Below are positions 8,213 through 15,382 of a stretch of DNA of 23,911 nucleotides, one piece after another. The stretch comes from Fodinibacter sp038258215 (lineage in GTDB: Bacteria; Actinomycetota; Actinomycetes; Actinomycetales; Dermatophilaceae), in the NCBI GenBank assembly GCA_038258215.1, contig JBBSQC010000056.1, positions 1-23,911 of the forward strand, in the 5' to 3' direction. Numbering within the stretch: the first letter of the stretch is position 1; the number at the start of each line of letters is the position of its first letter. The position numbers and the translations under genes were made by a program. Under the pieces are notes generated by a model, which saw nothing but the letters and a program-made list of their open reading frames with translations, had not been told where the DNA came from and searched no databases.

Positions 8213-8447
8213 GGCCCTGCTCCTTTCCTGTCGTGGTGGACGAGCGCCCACGAAGGAGGAGGGGAGGTCGACGTCCCGGGGATACGTCTGATGCGTGACG
8301 GCATCCGGCCAGTTCGCTCGCCGCGACACTGTGCAAGGGGAACGCGTTCTGGGAGCATGGCCGGATCAGGGAGTGACGTGATGTATCTCCGGGCGGCGCC
8401 ACCCCCCGTCCTGGGCAAGAGTTCTCCTACCTGGAAGGTGGCCCACC
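8213..8447. promoter_or_regulatory. Divergent intergenic region with candidate ECF-type promoter
   Basis: These 235 bases separate the amidase (minus) from the four-gene operon (plus) and must hold promoters for both unless these are further away. GGGAAC at 8338-8343 resembles an ECF sigma -35 box. CGGATC at 8362-8367 lies 18 bases further but is a poor -10 match. A strong ribosome site, GGAAGGTGG at 8433-8441, precedes the S8 protease ATG at 8448. The amidase has AAAGGAG upstream of its ATG at 8212. No open frame with coding character was seen here. Confidence 0.4.
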
Positions 8448-9728
8448 ATGCCCGCGAACCCGGACGCCGGCTCATCACGCTTCAAGATCGGCACGTGCGG
8501 GGGGATGCCGTTCGCGGTCCCCCTCGACGCACCGGTGGACATCGGGTCCGACGTCTCCGAGGCCGAGCTCGAAGGCCTCACCCAGTCCTACCTGGCCGAC
8601 GCGCCATGGCACCTGTCGATGCCGCCGGAGGAAGCTCACGCGGTGTTCGGCGCAGAGGGGCCGTTCGTCGCCGCCGGGGCGAAGGAGGGGCACGGCATCA
8701 CCCGCCAGGCCGTCGACGTCATCGGTCTCGCCCCACCCGAGCGACCCGTCGTGGCCGAGGGCGCCCGACGCGCCGTCGTCGCCCTGCTCGACACCGTGGT
8801 CTCGCCACACGACTGGATCGGTGACAGCACCGGGGACGACCCCTTCTGGCGCGATGCCCGCCGGCTCGAGGGGCCGTGGGAGCCCGAAGATGCCGATGGC
8901 TGCGCACATCACGTGCCGGTCGAGGTCGGCGAGTCGACGAGCACGCATGCCGGCCACGGCACGTTCATCACCGGTGTGGTCCGCCTCGTCGCGCCCGGTG
9001 CGACGGTGATCTCCCTCCCGGTGATGGACAGCACTGGTGTGGTGGATGAAGCGCTGCTCGAGTCGGCCCTTCGGTGGCTGCTCGAGCGCGCGGGTCGAGC
9101 GGTGGAGGATGATCGCCCCGACCTCGCCGTCGACGTGGTCAACCTCAGCTTCGGTCGCTACCTCCACAAGGGGCAGCCGGTGCCGCAGCAGGATCGGGTC
9201 GGACAGCTGCTCACGGACCTGGGTGGCCTCGGGGTCCGGGTGATCGCATCCGCCGGCAACCGCGGGACATCGCTCGAGGTGATCCCCGCGGCGTGGTCCG
9301 GGGAGGACACCGACGACCGCACCGCACTCCGCAGCGTCGGTGCCCTCGACCCCGACGACGGCGCCGCCGGCTACAGCAACTACGGTCCCTGGGTCTCCGT
9401 CGGGGCGCGCGGCACAGCGCTGCTGAGCTGCCTCCCGCAGTTCGGAGAGGTCCCGTGGCCACCACCGGGGGAGTCCCCCGAGGTTCTGGCAGTGAAGGAG
9501 GACCCAAACCTCCAGCGGAGCACCTTCGGCCGCTGGTCGGGCACGTCCTTCGCTGCGGCCGTGGTGTCCGCCACTCAGGCCGCCCGCCTGATGACCCCCC
9601 GAATCGGTGGCGGTCTGCGAGTGACCACGACGCGCGACGTCGTGGCCCGGGCGAAGCTCGCCTGGGGCACGTTCGGGCCTATGCCGGTGCCGGTGCCGGC
9701 CGCGTCGGTGGAGGCGACCGGGAGATGA
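8448..9728 (+). CDS. Cytosolic S8 (subtilisin-like) serine protease
   Basis: The product is 426 residues. The subtilase catalytic set is complete: Asp115 (LLDTVV), His170 (HAGHGTF), oxyanion Asn271 (SAGNRG) and Ser367 (SGTSFAA). The usual DTG around the Asp is DTV here. Residues 1-110 form an unrecognised N-terminal region with no signal peptide, so the enzyme is predicted to act inside the cell, unlike most secreted subtilases. An alanine/proline-rich tail ends the protein. It is the first gene of a four-gene operon. Its TGA overlaps the ATG of the sigma factor gene (ATGA at 9725-9728). The context suggests regulated intracellular proteolysis, perhaps as activator, effector or target of the CHAT protease. 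The substrate is unknown. Confidence 0.9.
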   Translation: MPANPDAGSSRFKIGTCGGMPFAVPLDAPVDIGSDVSEAELEGLTQSYLADAPWHLSMPPEEAHAVFGAEGPFVAAGAKEGHGITRQAVDVIGLAPPERPVVAEGARRAVVALLDTVVSPHDWIGDSTGDDPFWRDARRLEGPWEPEDADGCAHHVPVEVGESTSTHAGHGTFITGVVRLVAPGATVISLPVMDSTGVVDEALLESALRWLLERAGRAVEDDRPDLAVDVVNLSFGRYLHKGQPVPQQDRVGQLLTDLGGLGVRVIASAGNRGTSLEVIPAAWSGEDTDDRTALRSVGALDPDDGAAGYSNYGPWVSVGARGTALLSCLPQFGEVPWPPPGESPEVLAVKEDPNLQRSTFGRWSGTSFAAAVVSATQAARLMTPRIGGGLRVTTTRDVVARAKLAWGTFGPMPVPVPAASVEATGR

Positions 9729-10312
9729 CGCTGCCGCAGCCCGGGAGGAGCCCCACGAGGACCGAGCGCCTCGCTGGGTCGCTCGAGCGGGCCCGCCGTG
9801 GCGACGCCGGCGGGCTCGACGAGATCGTGCGAGAGCTCACCCCGCTGCTCTGGCACGTGGCCCGGACCCAGGGGGTGGCGCACGCCGACGTGGCCGACGT
9901 CGTGCAGCACAGCTGGCTCGAGCTCGTCTCGCGGCTCGACGGCATCCGCAGCCCGTCCGCCCTCACCGCGTGGCTCGTCACGACCACCAAGCGCGAGGCC
10001 TGGCGCCTGAACCGGCGGCGGCAGACGCCCATCGACCCCGAGGACATCGTCGACGTCGCCGACGACCTCCCAGACCCGTCATCGGGCCTGATCACCGACG
10101 AGCGGGACCGGGTGCTGTGGGGTGCCTTCCGGCAGCTGTCGACGAGGTGCCGCGAGCTGTTGCGGGTCGTCGCCATGGTCGACCGCCCGGACTACGCGTC
10201 GGTCTCGGAAGCCCTGGGGATGCCGCACGGAAGCATCGGCCCGACCCGCGGCCGGTGCCTGGCCAAGCTGCGGTCGCTGCTCGTCGAGGATCCGGCCTGG
10301 GAGACCCCATGA
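9725..10312 (+). CDS. ECF-type RNA polymerase sigma factor
   Basis: The product is 195 residues. A region 2 helix bundle lies at about 20-100 (LLWHVARTQG, DVADVVQHSWLELV, and TAWLVTTTKREAWRLNRR as the -10 reading part). An acidic linker (DPEDIVDVADDLPDP) follows, then region 4 with a helix-turn-helix at about 135-185 (CRELLRVVAMV, YASVSEALGMPHGSIGPTRG). The ATG at 9725 overlaps the protease stop by four bases, and its own TGA overlaps the next ATG (10309). It should direct RNA polymerase to a small regulon, probably including its own operon. It could be held inactive by the downstream 167-residue protein. Extended reading upstream in this frame is a shadow of the protease gene. Confidence 0.9.
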   Translation: MTLPQPGRSPTRTERLAGSLERARRGDAGGLDEIVRELTPLLWHVARTQGVAHADVADVVQHSWLELVSRLDGIRSPSALTAWLVTTTKREAWRLNRRRQTPIDPEDIVDVADDLPDPSSGLITDERDRVLWGAFRQLSTRCRELLRVVAMVDRPDYASVSEALGMPHGSIGPTRGRCLAKLRSLLVEDPAWETP

Positions 10313-10812
10313 GCACCCCACACGAGCCGGGGGGCCCCGACGCCAACGATCCGGCCGACCCGATGGACGACCTCGACACCGAGGTGCTGGCCCGGCTCGG
10401 CGTGCTGCACGGTGAGCTCGACGGGCCACCCGACGATTTCGTCGAGCGGATGCTGTTCGCCGTCGCGGTGCACTCTCTCGAGGCGGAGGTCGCTGCCCTG
10501 CAGGAGGGCCGGGCCGCGGTGACGACCCGATCCTCCGACGAACCACGGTCCCTCACCTTCGAGTCCGCGAACCTGAGCATCCTGCTGGGGGTCGCGGGGT
10601 CGGGGGACGGCACCTTGACCATCGACGGGTGGGTCGCACCTCCGGGCGCCGTGCTCGTCGAGCTGCGCCGCCAGGCGGGCGGGGCCGACCGCGCCGAGCC
10701 CGATGCCGACGGCCGCTTCTCCCTCCCCCGGGTCAGTCGCGGACTGGTCCAGCTCCTCGTCCACCGGGACGCGGGAAGGGCGCCCGTCATCACGCCGACG
10801 TTCGAGCTGTGA
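10309..10812 (+). CDS. Small soluble anti-sigma-like protein
   Basis: The product is 167 residues, with no membrane helix, signal or zinc HxxxCxxC motif. The N-terminal half is acidic and helical (DDLDTEVLARLG, PPDDFVERMLFAVA, LEAEVAALQ), a layout seen in proteins that clasp sigma factors. The C-terminal half (about 75-165) is beta-rich with TIDGWVAPPG, VLVELRR and DGRFSLPRVSRG, like a small carboxypeptidase-regulatory/Ig-type sandwich. ATG 10309 overlaps the sigma stop, and its TGA overlaps the CHAT gene start. Position and shape suggest a cytosolic partner of the sigma factor and a possible cleavage target of the two proteases. That role is inference. No enzyme motif is visible. Confidence 0.65.
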   Translation: MSTPHEPGGPDANDPADPMDDLDTEVLARLGVLHGELDGPPDDFVERMLFAVAVHSLEAEVAALQEGRAAVTTRSSDEPRSLTFESANLSILLGVAGSGDGTLTIDGWVAPPGAVLVELRRQAGGADRAEPDADGRFSLPRVSRGLVQLLVHRDAGRAPVITPTFEL

Positions 10813-13367
10813 CCGTGCGCCCGCCCGTCGTTCGGGCGGCGGACCTGCACGCCGCGGCGGTGGCGGCCAACGCCCAGATGCGTCCCCTCGTGGCCCTGCG
10901 CCACCTGCGAGGGGCCCTGGCTCTGCTGGACTCGGCGGACGCCGGTGGGGGGCCCGATGCGGCCACGGCTCGCAGGCTGCGCGGCCGCGTGCTCGTGACC
11001 GCCGCCCTGGCAGAGTCCGAGCGCGGCGAGGTGGACGAGGGACTGCGCCTCCTCGACCTGGCCGCGCCGCTGCTGCCGACCACCGAGCGAGGCGAGGTCT
11101 TCGGTCAGCGTGGGATCCTGCTGCGCCGCACCGGGCACGACGACCTCGCCGAACAGTCCTACGTGCAGGCGCTGGCCCTCCTGGACCCCGGGTCGAGCGC
11201 CGAGGAGGTCGCTCGCGTGCACCTGAACCGGTCGGTCCTGCACATCGCCGCGGCCCGTCCGGCCGCGGCGAGGGCGGACCTGCGAGACGTTCTCGAGCTG
11301 GCAGGGGCCCACGGTCTGCGGAGGCTGGCCGCCAAGGCGCACCACAACCTCGGTGCGCTGGACCACCTGGCCGGGGACGTGCCCGGTGCCCTGGCCGAGT
11401 TCCGGGTGGCCGCTGAGGAGTATGCCGTGGTGGCACCCGGCATGCTTCCTGCCCTCGGGCTGGACCGCGCACGGACCCTGCTCACGGCCGGCCTGGTCAC
11501 CGAGGCGGACCACGAGCTGGCCGTCGTGGTGCGCCGGCTGGGGTCCCAAAGGGTGGGGCAGGACCTCGCCGAGGCCCACCTCGAGCGCGCCGAGGCTGCA
11601 CTGCTCGTCGATGCCCCAGCGGCGGCACGGGCTCATGCGCGTCGCGCGGAGCGGATCCTCACCCTGCGCGGCAACCCTCGGTGGCTGGCACGGGCACGGC
11701 TGGTGGAGGTGCGTGCCGATCTCGCCCGGGGCGGCACACGTGGTCGCGACCTCAGCGCGCGCGCCACGGTGCTCCGCGAGGACCTGCTGGCCCTCGGCCT
11801 GGCGGAGCACGCACGGGTCGCCGGCACCGTGGCGGCCCGCGCGATGGTCAGGGAGGGAGCTCGTGAACAACGGCCTGAAGCAGCGACCGCGTCGTCGGCG
11901 AGATCGCTTCTCCTGCAGTCTCGCCCGCGAGCGCACGATCGACTGGACACGAGGTTGGCGTGGCGGTTGGGGATGGCCGAGGCGGGTCTCGCTGACGGCG
12001 ATGCCCGCCGGGCGCGGACGCACGCCGCACGGGGTCTCGCGGACCTGACCGACGTGCGGTCGCGACTCGGCACGGCCGACCTCCGCGGAGCCACAGCGGT
12101 CCACGGGCGGGAGCTGGCCCGCCTCGGCCTGGAGCTCGCGGTGGGTGACGGACACCCCGGCGAGGTGCTGGCGTGGAGTGAACGAGCCCGGGCCCAGGCG
12201 CTCCTGCTGCCGCCGGTGCTCCCGCCGCATGACCCGCTGGTGGCCACCTGGCTCGAGGAGCTTCGGTCGCTGGACGCGAGCCTCGCGGCAGAGCGCGCAG
12301 ACCGCCAGGTGGCCGCGACGCAGCGCGCGCGCCGAGCCGAGCTCAGGACGCGGCTGCGAGAGCACTCGTGGACCACGACCGGGACCGGGCGGGCCACCAG
12401 GCGGGTGCGGCTGGGGCCGCTACGTGACGCCCTAGACGGCGCCGCGCTGGTGTCCTACCTCCCGGTGGGGAGGGAGCTCGTCGCGTTCGTCGTGCGCGGG
12501 GGGAGGACCGAGCTGGTCACCCTGGGCCGTCAGCAGCAGGTCTCGGGCGCGCTGCGACGGGTCCTCACCGACCTCGACGCCTCGGTCGGCCAGGTGCTGC
12601 CCGACCGCCTGGCGGTGGCCGTGATGCGGTCGCTCGAGCGCGGCGCCGAGCACCTGCAGGACCTGCTGCTGGGCGACGTCCTCGCGAGGATCGGGGACAG
12701 ACCGCTGGTCGTCGTGCCGACCGGGATCCTCTTCTCGGTGCCCTGGGGGGTGCTGCCCGCGACCCGCGGCCGACCGGTGAGTGTCGCGCCGTCGGCCACC
12801 GCGTGGGTGCGTGCCCGCGAGGGTGTCGTGCGCGGGCTCGACCCGACCACCCGGGCGCTCCTGGTGTCGGGGCCGAGGCTCACCGAGGCCGAGGCCGAGG
12901 CGGCCCGGCTGTCAGCACATTTCGCGGCGCCGGTGGTGCTGGCGGGCCGGGACGCCGCGGTCGAGGCGGTCCTGGGCCACCTGTCCGAGGTGGACGTCGC
13001 CCACCTGGCGACCCATGGTCACCACGTGCCGGACAACGCGCTGTTCAGTGGGCTCGAGCTGGCTGACGGACGGCTGATGGGTTACGAGGTGCAGTCCCTG
13101 CCGAGGGTGCCCCGTCTCGTGGTCCTGTCCGCCTGCGATGTCGGTCGCCACGACGTCCGGCCCGGCGACGAGTCGCTCGGGGTGGCCACGGCCTTCCTGG
13201 GTGCGGGCGCCTCGACGGTCATCGCCAGCGTGACCCGGGTGTCCGACGGCACGATCCCGCAGGTGATGGGCACGGCATACCGCGCGCTCGCCGTGGGGCG
13301 GACCCCCGCCCGGGCGGTCGCCGAGGCGGCGGCGGGCACCGGGCTGGTCTGCTTCGGCGCCGGGTGA
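10809..13367 (+). CDS. TPR-like/CHAT caspase-fold protease
   Basis: The product is 852 residues. Residues ~10-480 are alanine/leucine/arginine-rich helical repeats of TPR type (for example QRGILLRRTGHDDLAEQSY, HNLGALDHLAGDVPGAL). A charged helical linker (~490-545) follows, and a CHAT domain fills ~560-852. The predicted caspase-like dyad is His736 in HLATHGHH and Cys776 in VVLSACDVGR. The strands VSYLPVGREL, PLVVVPTGILFSVPWGVLP and the closing ATAFLGAGASTVIAS are typical of CHAT. The GTG start at 10809 forms a GTGA overlap with the previous stop; GTG 10815 is a less likely alternative. No signal or membrane segment is seen, so it should be cytosolic. TPR-CHAT proteins are known to be sensor-gated proteases, as in Csx29 of type III-E CRISPR. 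Here the signal is unknown. Confidence 0.92.
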   Translation: MTVRPPVVRAADLHAAAVAANAQMRPLVALRHLRGALALLDSADAGGGPDAATARRLRGRVLVTAALAESERGEVDEGLRLLDLAAPLLPTTERGEVFGQRGILLRRTGHDDLAEQSYVQALALLDPGSSAEEVARVHLNRSVLHIAAARPAAARADLRDVLELAGAHGLRRLAAKAHHNLGALDHLAGDVPGALAEFRVAAEEYAVVAPGMLPALGLDRARTLLTAGLVTEADHELAVVVRRLGSQRVGQDLAEAHLERAEAALLVDAPAAARAHARRAERILTLRGNPRWLARARLVEVRADLARGGTRGRDLSARATVLREDLLALGLAEHARVAGTVAARAMVREGAREQRPEAATASSARSLLLQSRPRAHDRLDTRLAWRLGMAEAGLADGDARRARTHAARGLADLTDVRSRLGTADLRGATAVHGRELARLGLELAVGDGHPGEVLAWSERARAQALLLPPVLPPHDPLVATWLEELRSLDASLAAERADRQVAATQRARRAELRTRLREHSWTTTGTGRATRRVRLGPLRDALDGAALVSYLPVGRELVAFVVRGGRTELVTLGRQQQVSGALRRVLTDLDASVGQVLPDRLAVAVMRSLERGAEHLQDLLLGDVLARIGDRPLVVVPTGILFSVPWGVLPATRGRPVSVAPSATAWVRAREGVVRGLDPTTRALLVSGPRLTEAEAEAARLSAHFAAPVVLAGRDAAVEAVLGHLSEVDVAHLATHGHHVPDNALFSGLELADGRLMGYEVQSLPRVPRLVVLSACDVGRHDVRPGDESLGVATAFLGAGASTVIASVTRVSDGTIPQVMGTAYRALAVGRTPARAVAEAAAGTGLVCFGAG

Positions 13368-13441
13368 GATCCCTGTCGTCCGGCGGCGACGGATGCCGCG
13401 CGAGCCCGGCGCCGCAACCGTGGCGGCTGCTGGCTCCGGGC

Positions 13442-15316
13442 CTACGGTGCCTGCACGGCTGTCCGCTGCTCGAGAACGAGGCCGTGCCCGAACGCGAACA
13501 GCGGGTCGTCGAAGCCCGGCACGTCCTCGGGGTGCCGGCGCACCTGCTCCATCGACCGCGGCAGGTCGAAGGGCAGCCGGCCGACCGGGGCGATCGTGCC
13601 GGTGAGGGCATCCATGAGGGCGGGGTCGCTGGTGCCGTAGGTGCCCACGACGGCACTGGCGATCGTCAGCAGCGGGGTGAGCACCGCAGGCCGGGTCAGG
13701 GTGACGTCGATGACGAGGGGGCAGACCTCCGCGAGCCTGCGCAGGCGCACGACCAGGCCCGGGGGGAGGTCGAGCGACCCGGCCTCGAACCACGCCTCGA
13801 GGAACAGGTCCGAGCGCGGCTGGAAGGGCGCCGGTAGGCGCACCACCGCCACGTCGGCGTCCGCGGGGTCGGTCACGAGGGTGCCGTGCGGCTCGACCGC
13901 CTCGGGCGAGAGGTTCTCCGCGTAGATCCGCAGGCCCCGGGCAAGCGGGAGCACGGGGCGCTCGCCACCCTCCCCGGGCGGCTCGTTGGCGATGACGGTC
14001 ACCGACCGGGCCTGGGCGGCATACCCCTTCTCGCGGAAGTCGGCCCGGCCCACGGTGGTGGCAGCGGCGTCCTCGTCGAGGTAGGGGTCGTCGAAGAGCC
14101 CCAGTCGGAACTTGACGCGGAGCAGGCGGCGGGCCGACTCGTCGATCCGGGCCTCGCTGACCATCCCGGCCGCCAGGAGGTCGAGCAGCACCTCGACGCA
14201 CTCCTCGCCGCCGAACTGGTCGGCACCCGCCTCGATGACACGCAGCATGCGCTGGTGGACGTCAAGGTGCTCCACGCCCCATGCGCGCGCCGGGAGCACC
14301 TGGTCTCCCACGTGGTTGTCGTTGAGCAGCTCCCAGTCGGTCAGGACGACGCCGTCGTAGCCGAGCTCCTCCCGGAGCAGCCCCGTGACGATCTGGGCGT
14401 TGAAGCCGAACCCCACGGGTTCGATCCGCTGCTCGGCCACGTCGAGGTCGACCGGCATCCCGTAGTAGGGCATCATCCCAGCCGTGCCCGCCGCGACCAT
14501 CGCGGGGAAGGGTGCGAGGTGGTCCGCGAACCGGCCACCGGGATAGACCTGCTCGCGTCCGTAGGGGAAGTGCGCGTCCTCACCGTCACGCTGCGGGCCT
14601 CCACCGGGGAAGTGCTTGCTGGTGCAGGCCACGCCGGACGTACCGAGCGAGTCGCCCTGGAAGCCCTTGAGATACGCGACCCCGAGCTCGGTGACCAGCG
14701 CCGGGTCCTGTCCGAAGGTGCCCGCCTGGCGCGCCCACCGGGGCTCGGTGGCGAGGTCGAGGCAGGGGTGGAGCGCCGCACGGATGCCGACCGCCACGTA
14801 CTCCTGACGGGCGACGTCCCCGAAGTCCCGCACCGTGGCGGCGTCTCCGATCGCCGCCAGCCCCAACGCTTCCGGCCACTGCGAGAAGTGCTCGGCGGCA
14901 AAGGAGACCCCGGCGTTCTGCACGAACGAGTGCCGCGGGTCGCTGGAGACGGTCACCGGTATGCCGTGTGGGGTCTGCTCCGCGAGGGCCTGCAACGCGT
15001 TGCTCCACCGGGCCACTAGGCGGGGGTCGCCCAGCTGGTGGACGTTGAAGTGGCTGATGAGCTTCTCGCCGACGACCACGCCGGTCGGGGACTTGCTGAT
15101 CGCCCCCGCCGTCTCGATCACGCGGCCGTCGGCACCCGCCTCGATGACGGTGTGGAACATCAGCCCGACCTTCTCGCGCAGGCTGAGCCGTTCGAGCAGG
15201 TCGGCGACCCGGGACTCCACGTCGAGCCGGGGATCCTCGTAGGGATCCATCCGGCCGTTGCCGTTGAGGTCGCGGTAGGCCACCCCGTCGCTCGTCGTGT
15301 GCAGCGTGGGTCGCAC
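13442..15316 (-). CDS. Glycoside hydrolase family 3 beta-glucosidase
   Basis: The product is 624 residues. A TIM-barrel GH3 N-terminal domain (about 30-400) carries the nucleophile Asp in YDGVVLTDWELL, the substrate-binding KHFPGGG, and DPRHSF. An alpha/beta sandwich GH3 C-terminal domain follows (about 430-610). Residues 16-27 form a perfect 12-residue EF-hand-like loop (DLNGNGRMDPYE). No signal peptide is present, so it should act in the cytosol on imported oligosaccharides, releasing glucose from non-reducing ends. The GTG start at 15316 has AAAGGAGG five bases away. It is the last gene of the sugar operon. In Listeria innocua a GH3 enzyme next to a sophoro-oligosaccharide binding protein cleaves sophorose, which supports but does not prove that substrate. 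Confidence 0.9.
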   Translation of the reverse strand: MRPTLHTTSDGVAYRDLNGNGRMDPYEDPRLDVESRVADLLERLSLREKVGLMFHTVIEAGADGRVIETAGAISKSPTGVVVGEKLISHFNVHQLGDPRLVARWSNALQALAEQTPHGIPVTVSSDPRHSFVQNAGVSFAAEHFSQWPEALGLAAIGDAATVRDFGDVARQEYVAVGIRAALHPCLDLATEPRWARQAGTFGQDPALVTELGVAYLKGFQGDSLGTSGVACTSKHFPGGGPQRDGEDAHFPYGREQVYPGGRFADHLAPFPAMVAAGTAGMMPYYGMPVDLDVAEQRIEPVGFGFNAQIVTGLLREELGYDGVVLTDWELLNDNHVGDQVLPARAWGVEHLDVHQRMLRVIEAGADQFGGEECVEVLLDLLAAGMVSEARIDESARRLLRVKFRLGLFDDPYLDEDAAATTVGRADFREKGYAAQARSVTVIANEPPGEGGERPVLPLARGLRIYAENLSPEAVEPHGTLVTDPADADVAVVRLPAPFQPRSDLFLEAWFEAGSLDLPPGLVVRLRRLAEVCPLVIDVTLTRPAVLTPLLTIASAVVGTYGTSDPALMDALTGTIAPVGRLPFDLPRSMEQVRRHPEDVPGFDDPLFAFGHGLVLEQRTAVQAP

Positions 15317-15338
15317 ACTGGCCTCCTTTCGACAGGCA

Positions 15339-15361
15339 GGGGCCGCGAGTGCCGCGGCCCC
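15339..15361 (-). promoter_or_regulatory. Intercistronic hairpin before the GH3 gene
   Basis: The arms GGGGCCGC (15339-15346) and GCGGCCCC (15354-15361) pair perfectly around a 7-base loop. The hairpin lies in the 66-base gap between the GH144-like and GH3 genes, upstream of the GH3 ribosome site. It has no U-tract. It may act as partial terminator or mRNA-stability element and lower expression of GH3 relative to the upstream genes. Confidence 0.5.
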
Positions 15362-15382
15362 CGATGCGGGTGTGATGTCAGG

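Noticed and set aside
8213..8447. CRISPR repeats or a guide-like RNA near the TPR-CHAT operon, prompted by its likeness to type III-E modules
   Set aside because: No direct repeats with spacers and no Cas gene were seen anywhere in the window.
10092..12365. Long minus-strand frames opposite the sigma/CHAT operon
   Set aside because: The plus-strand products have intact domains and coupled starts. The antisense frames have no recognisable motif.
13368..13441. Terminator between the convergent CHAT and GH3 genes
   Set aside because: Only a 5-bp GCCGC/GCGGC pairing was seen in this 74-base gap, too weak to call.
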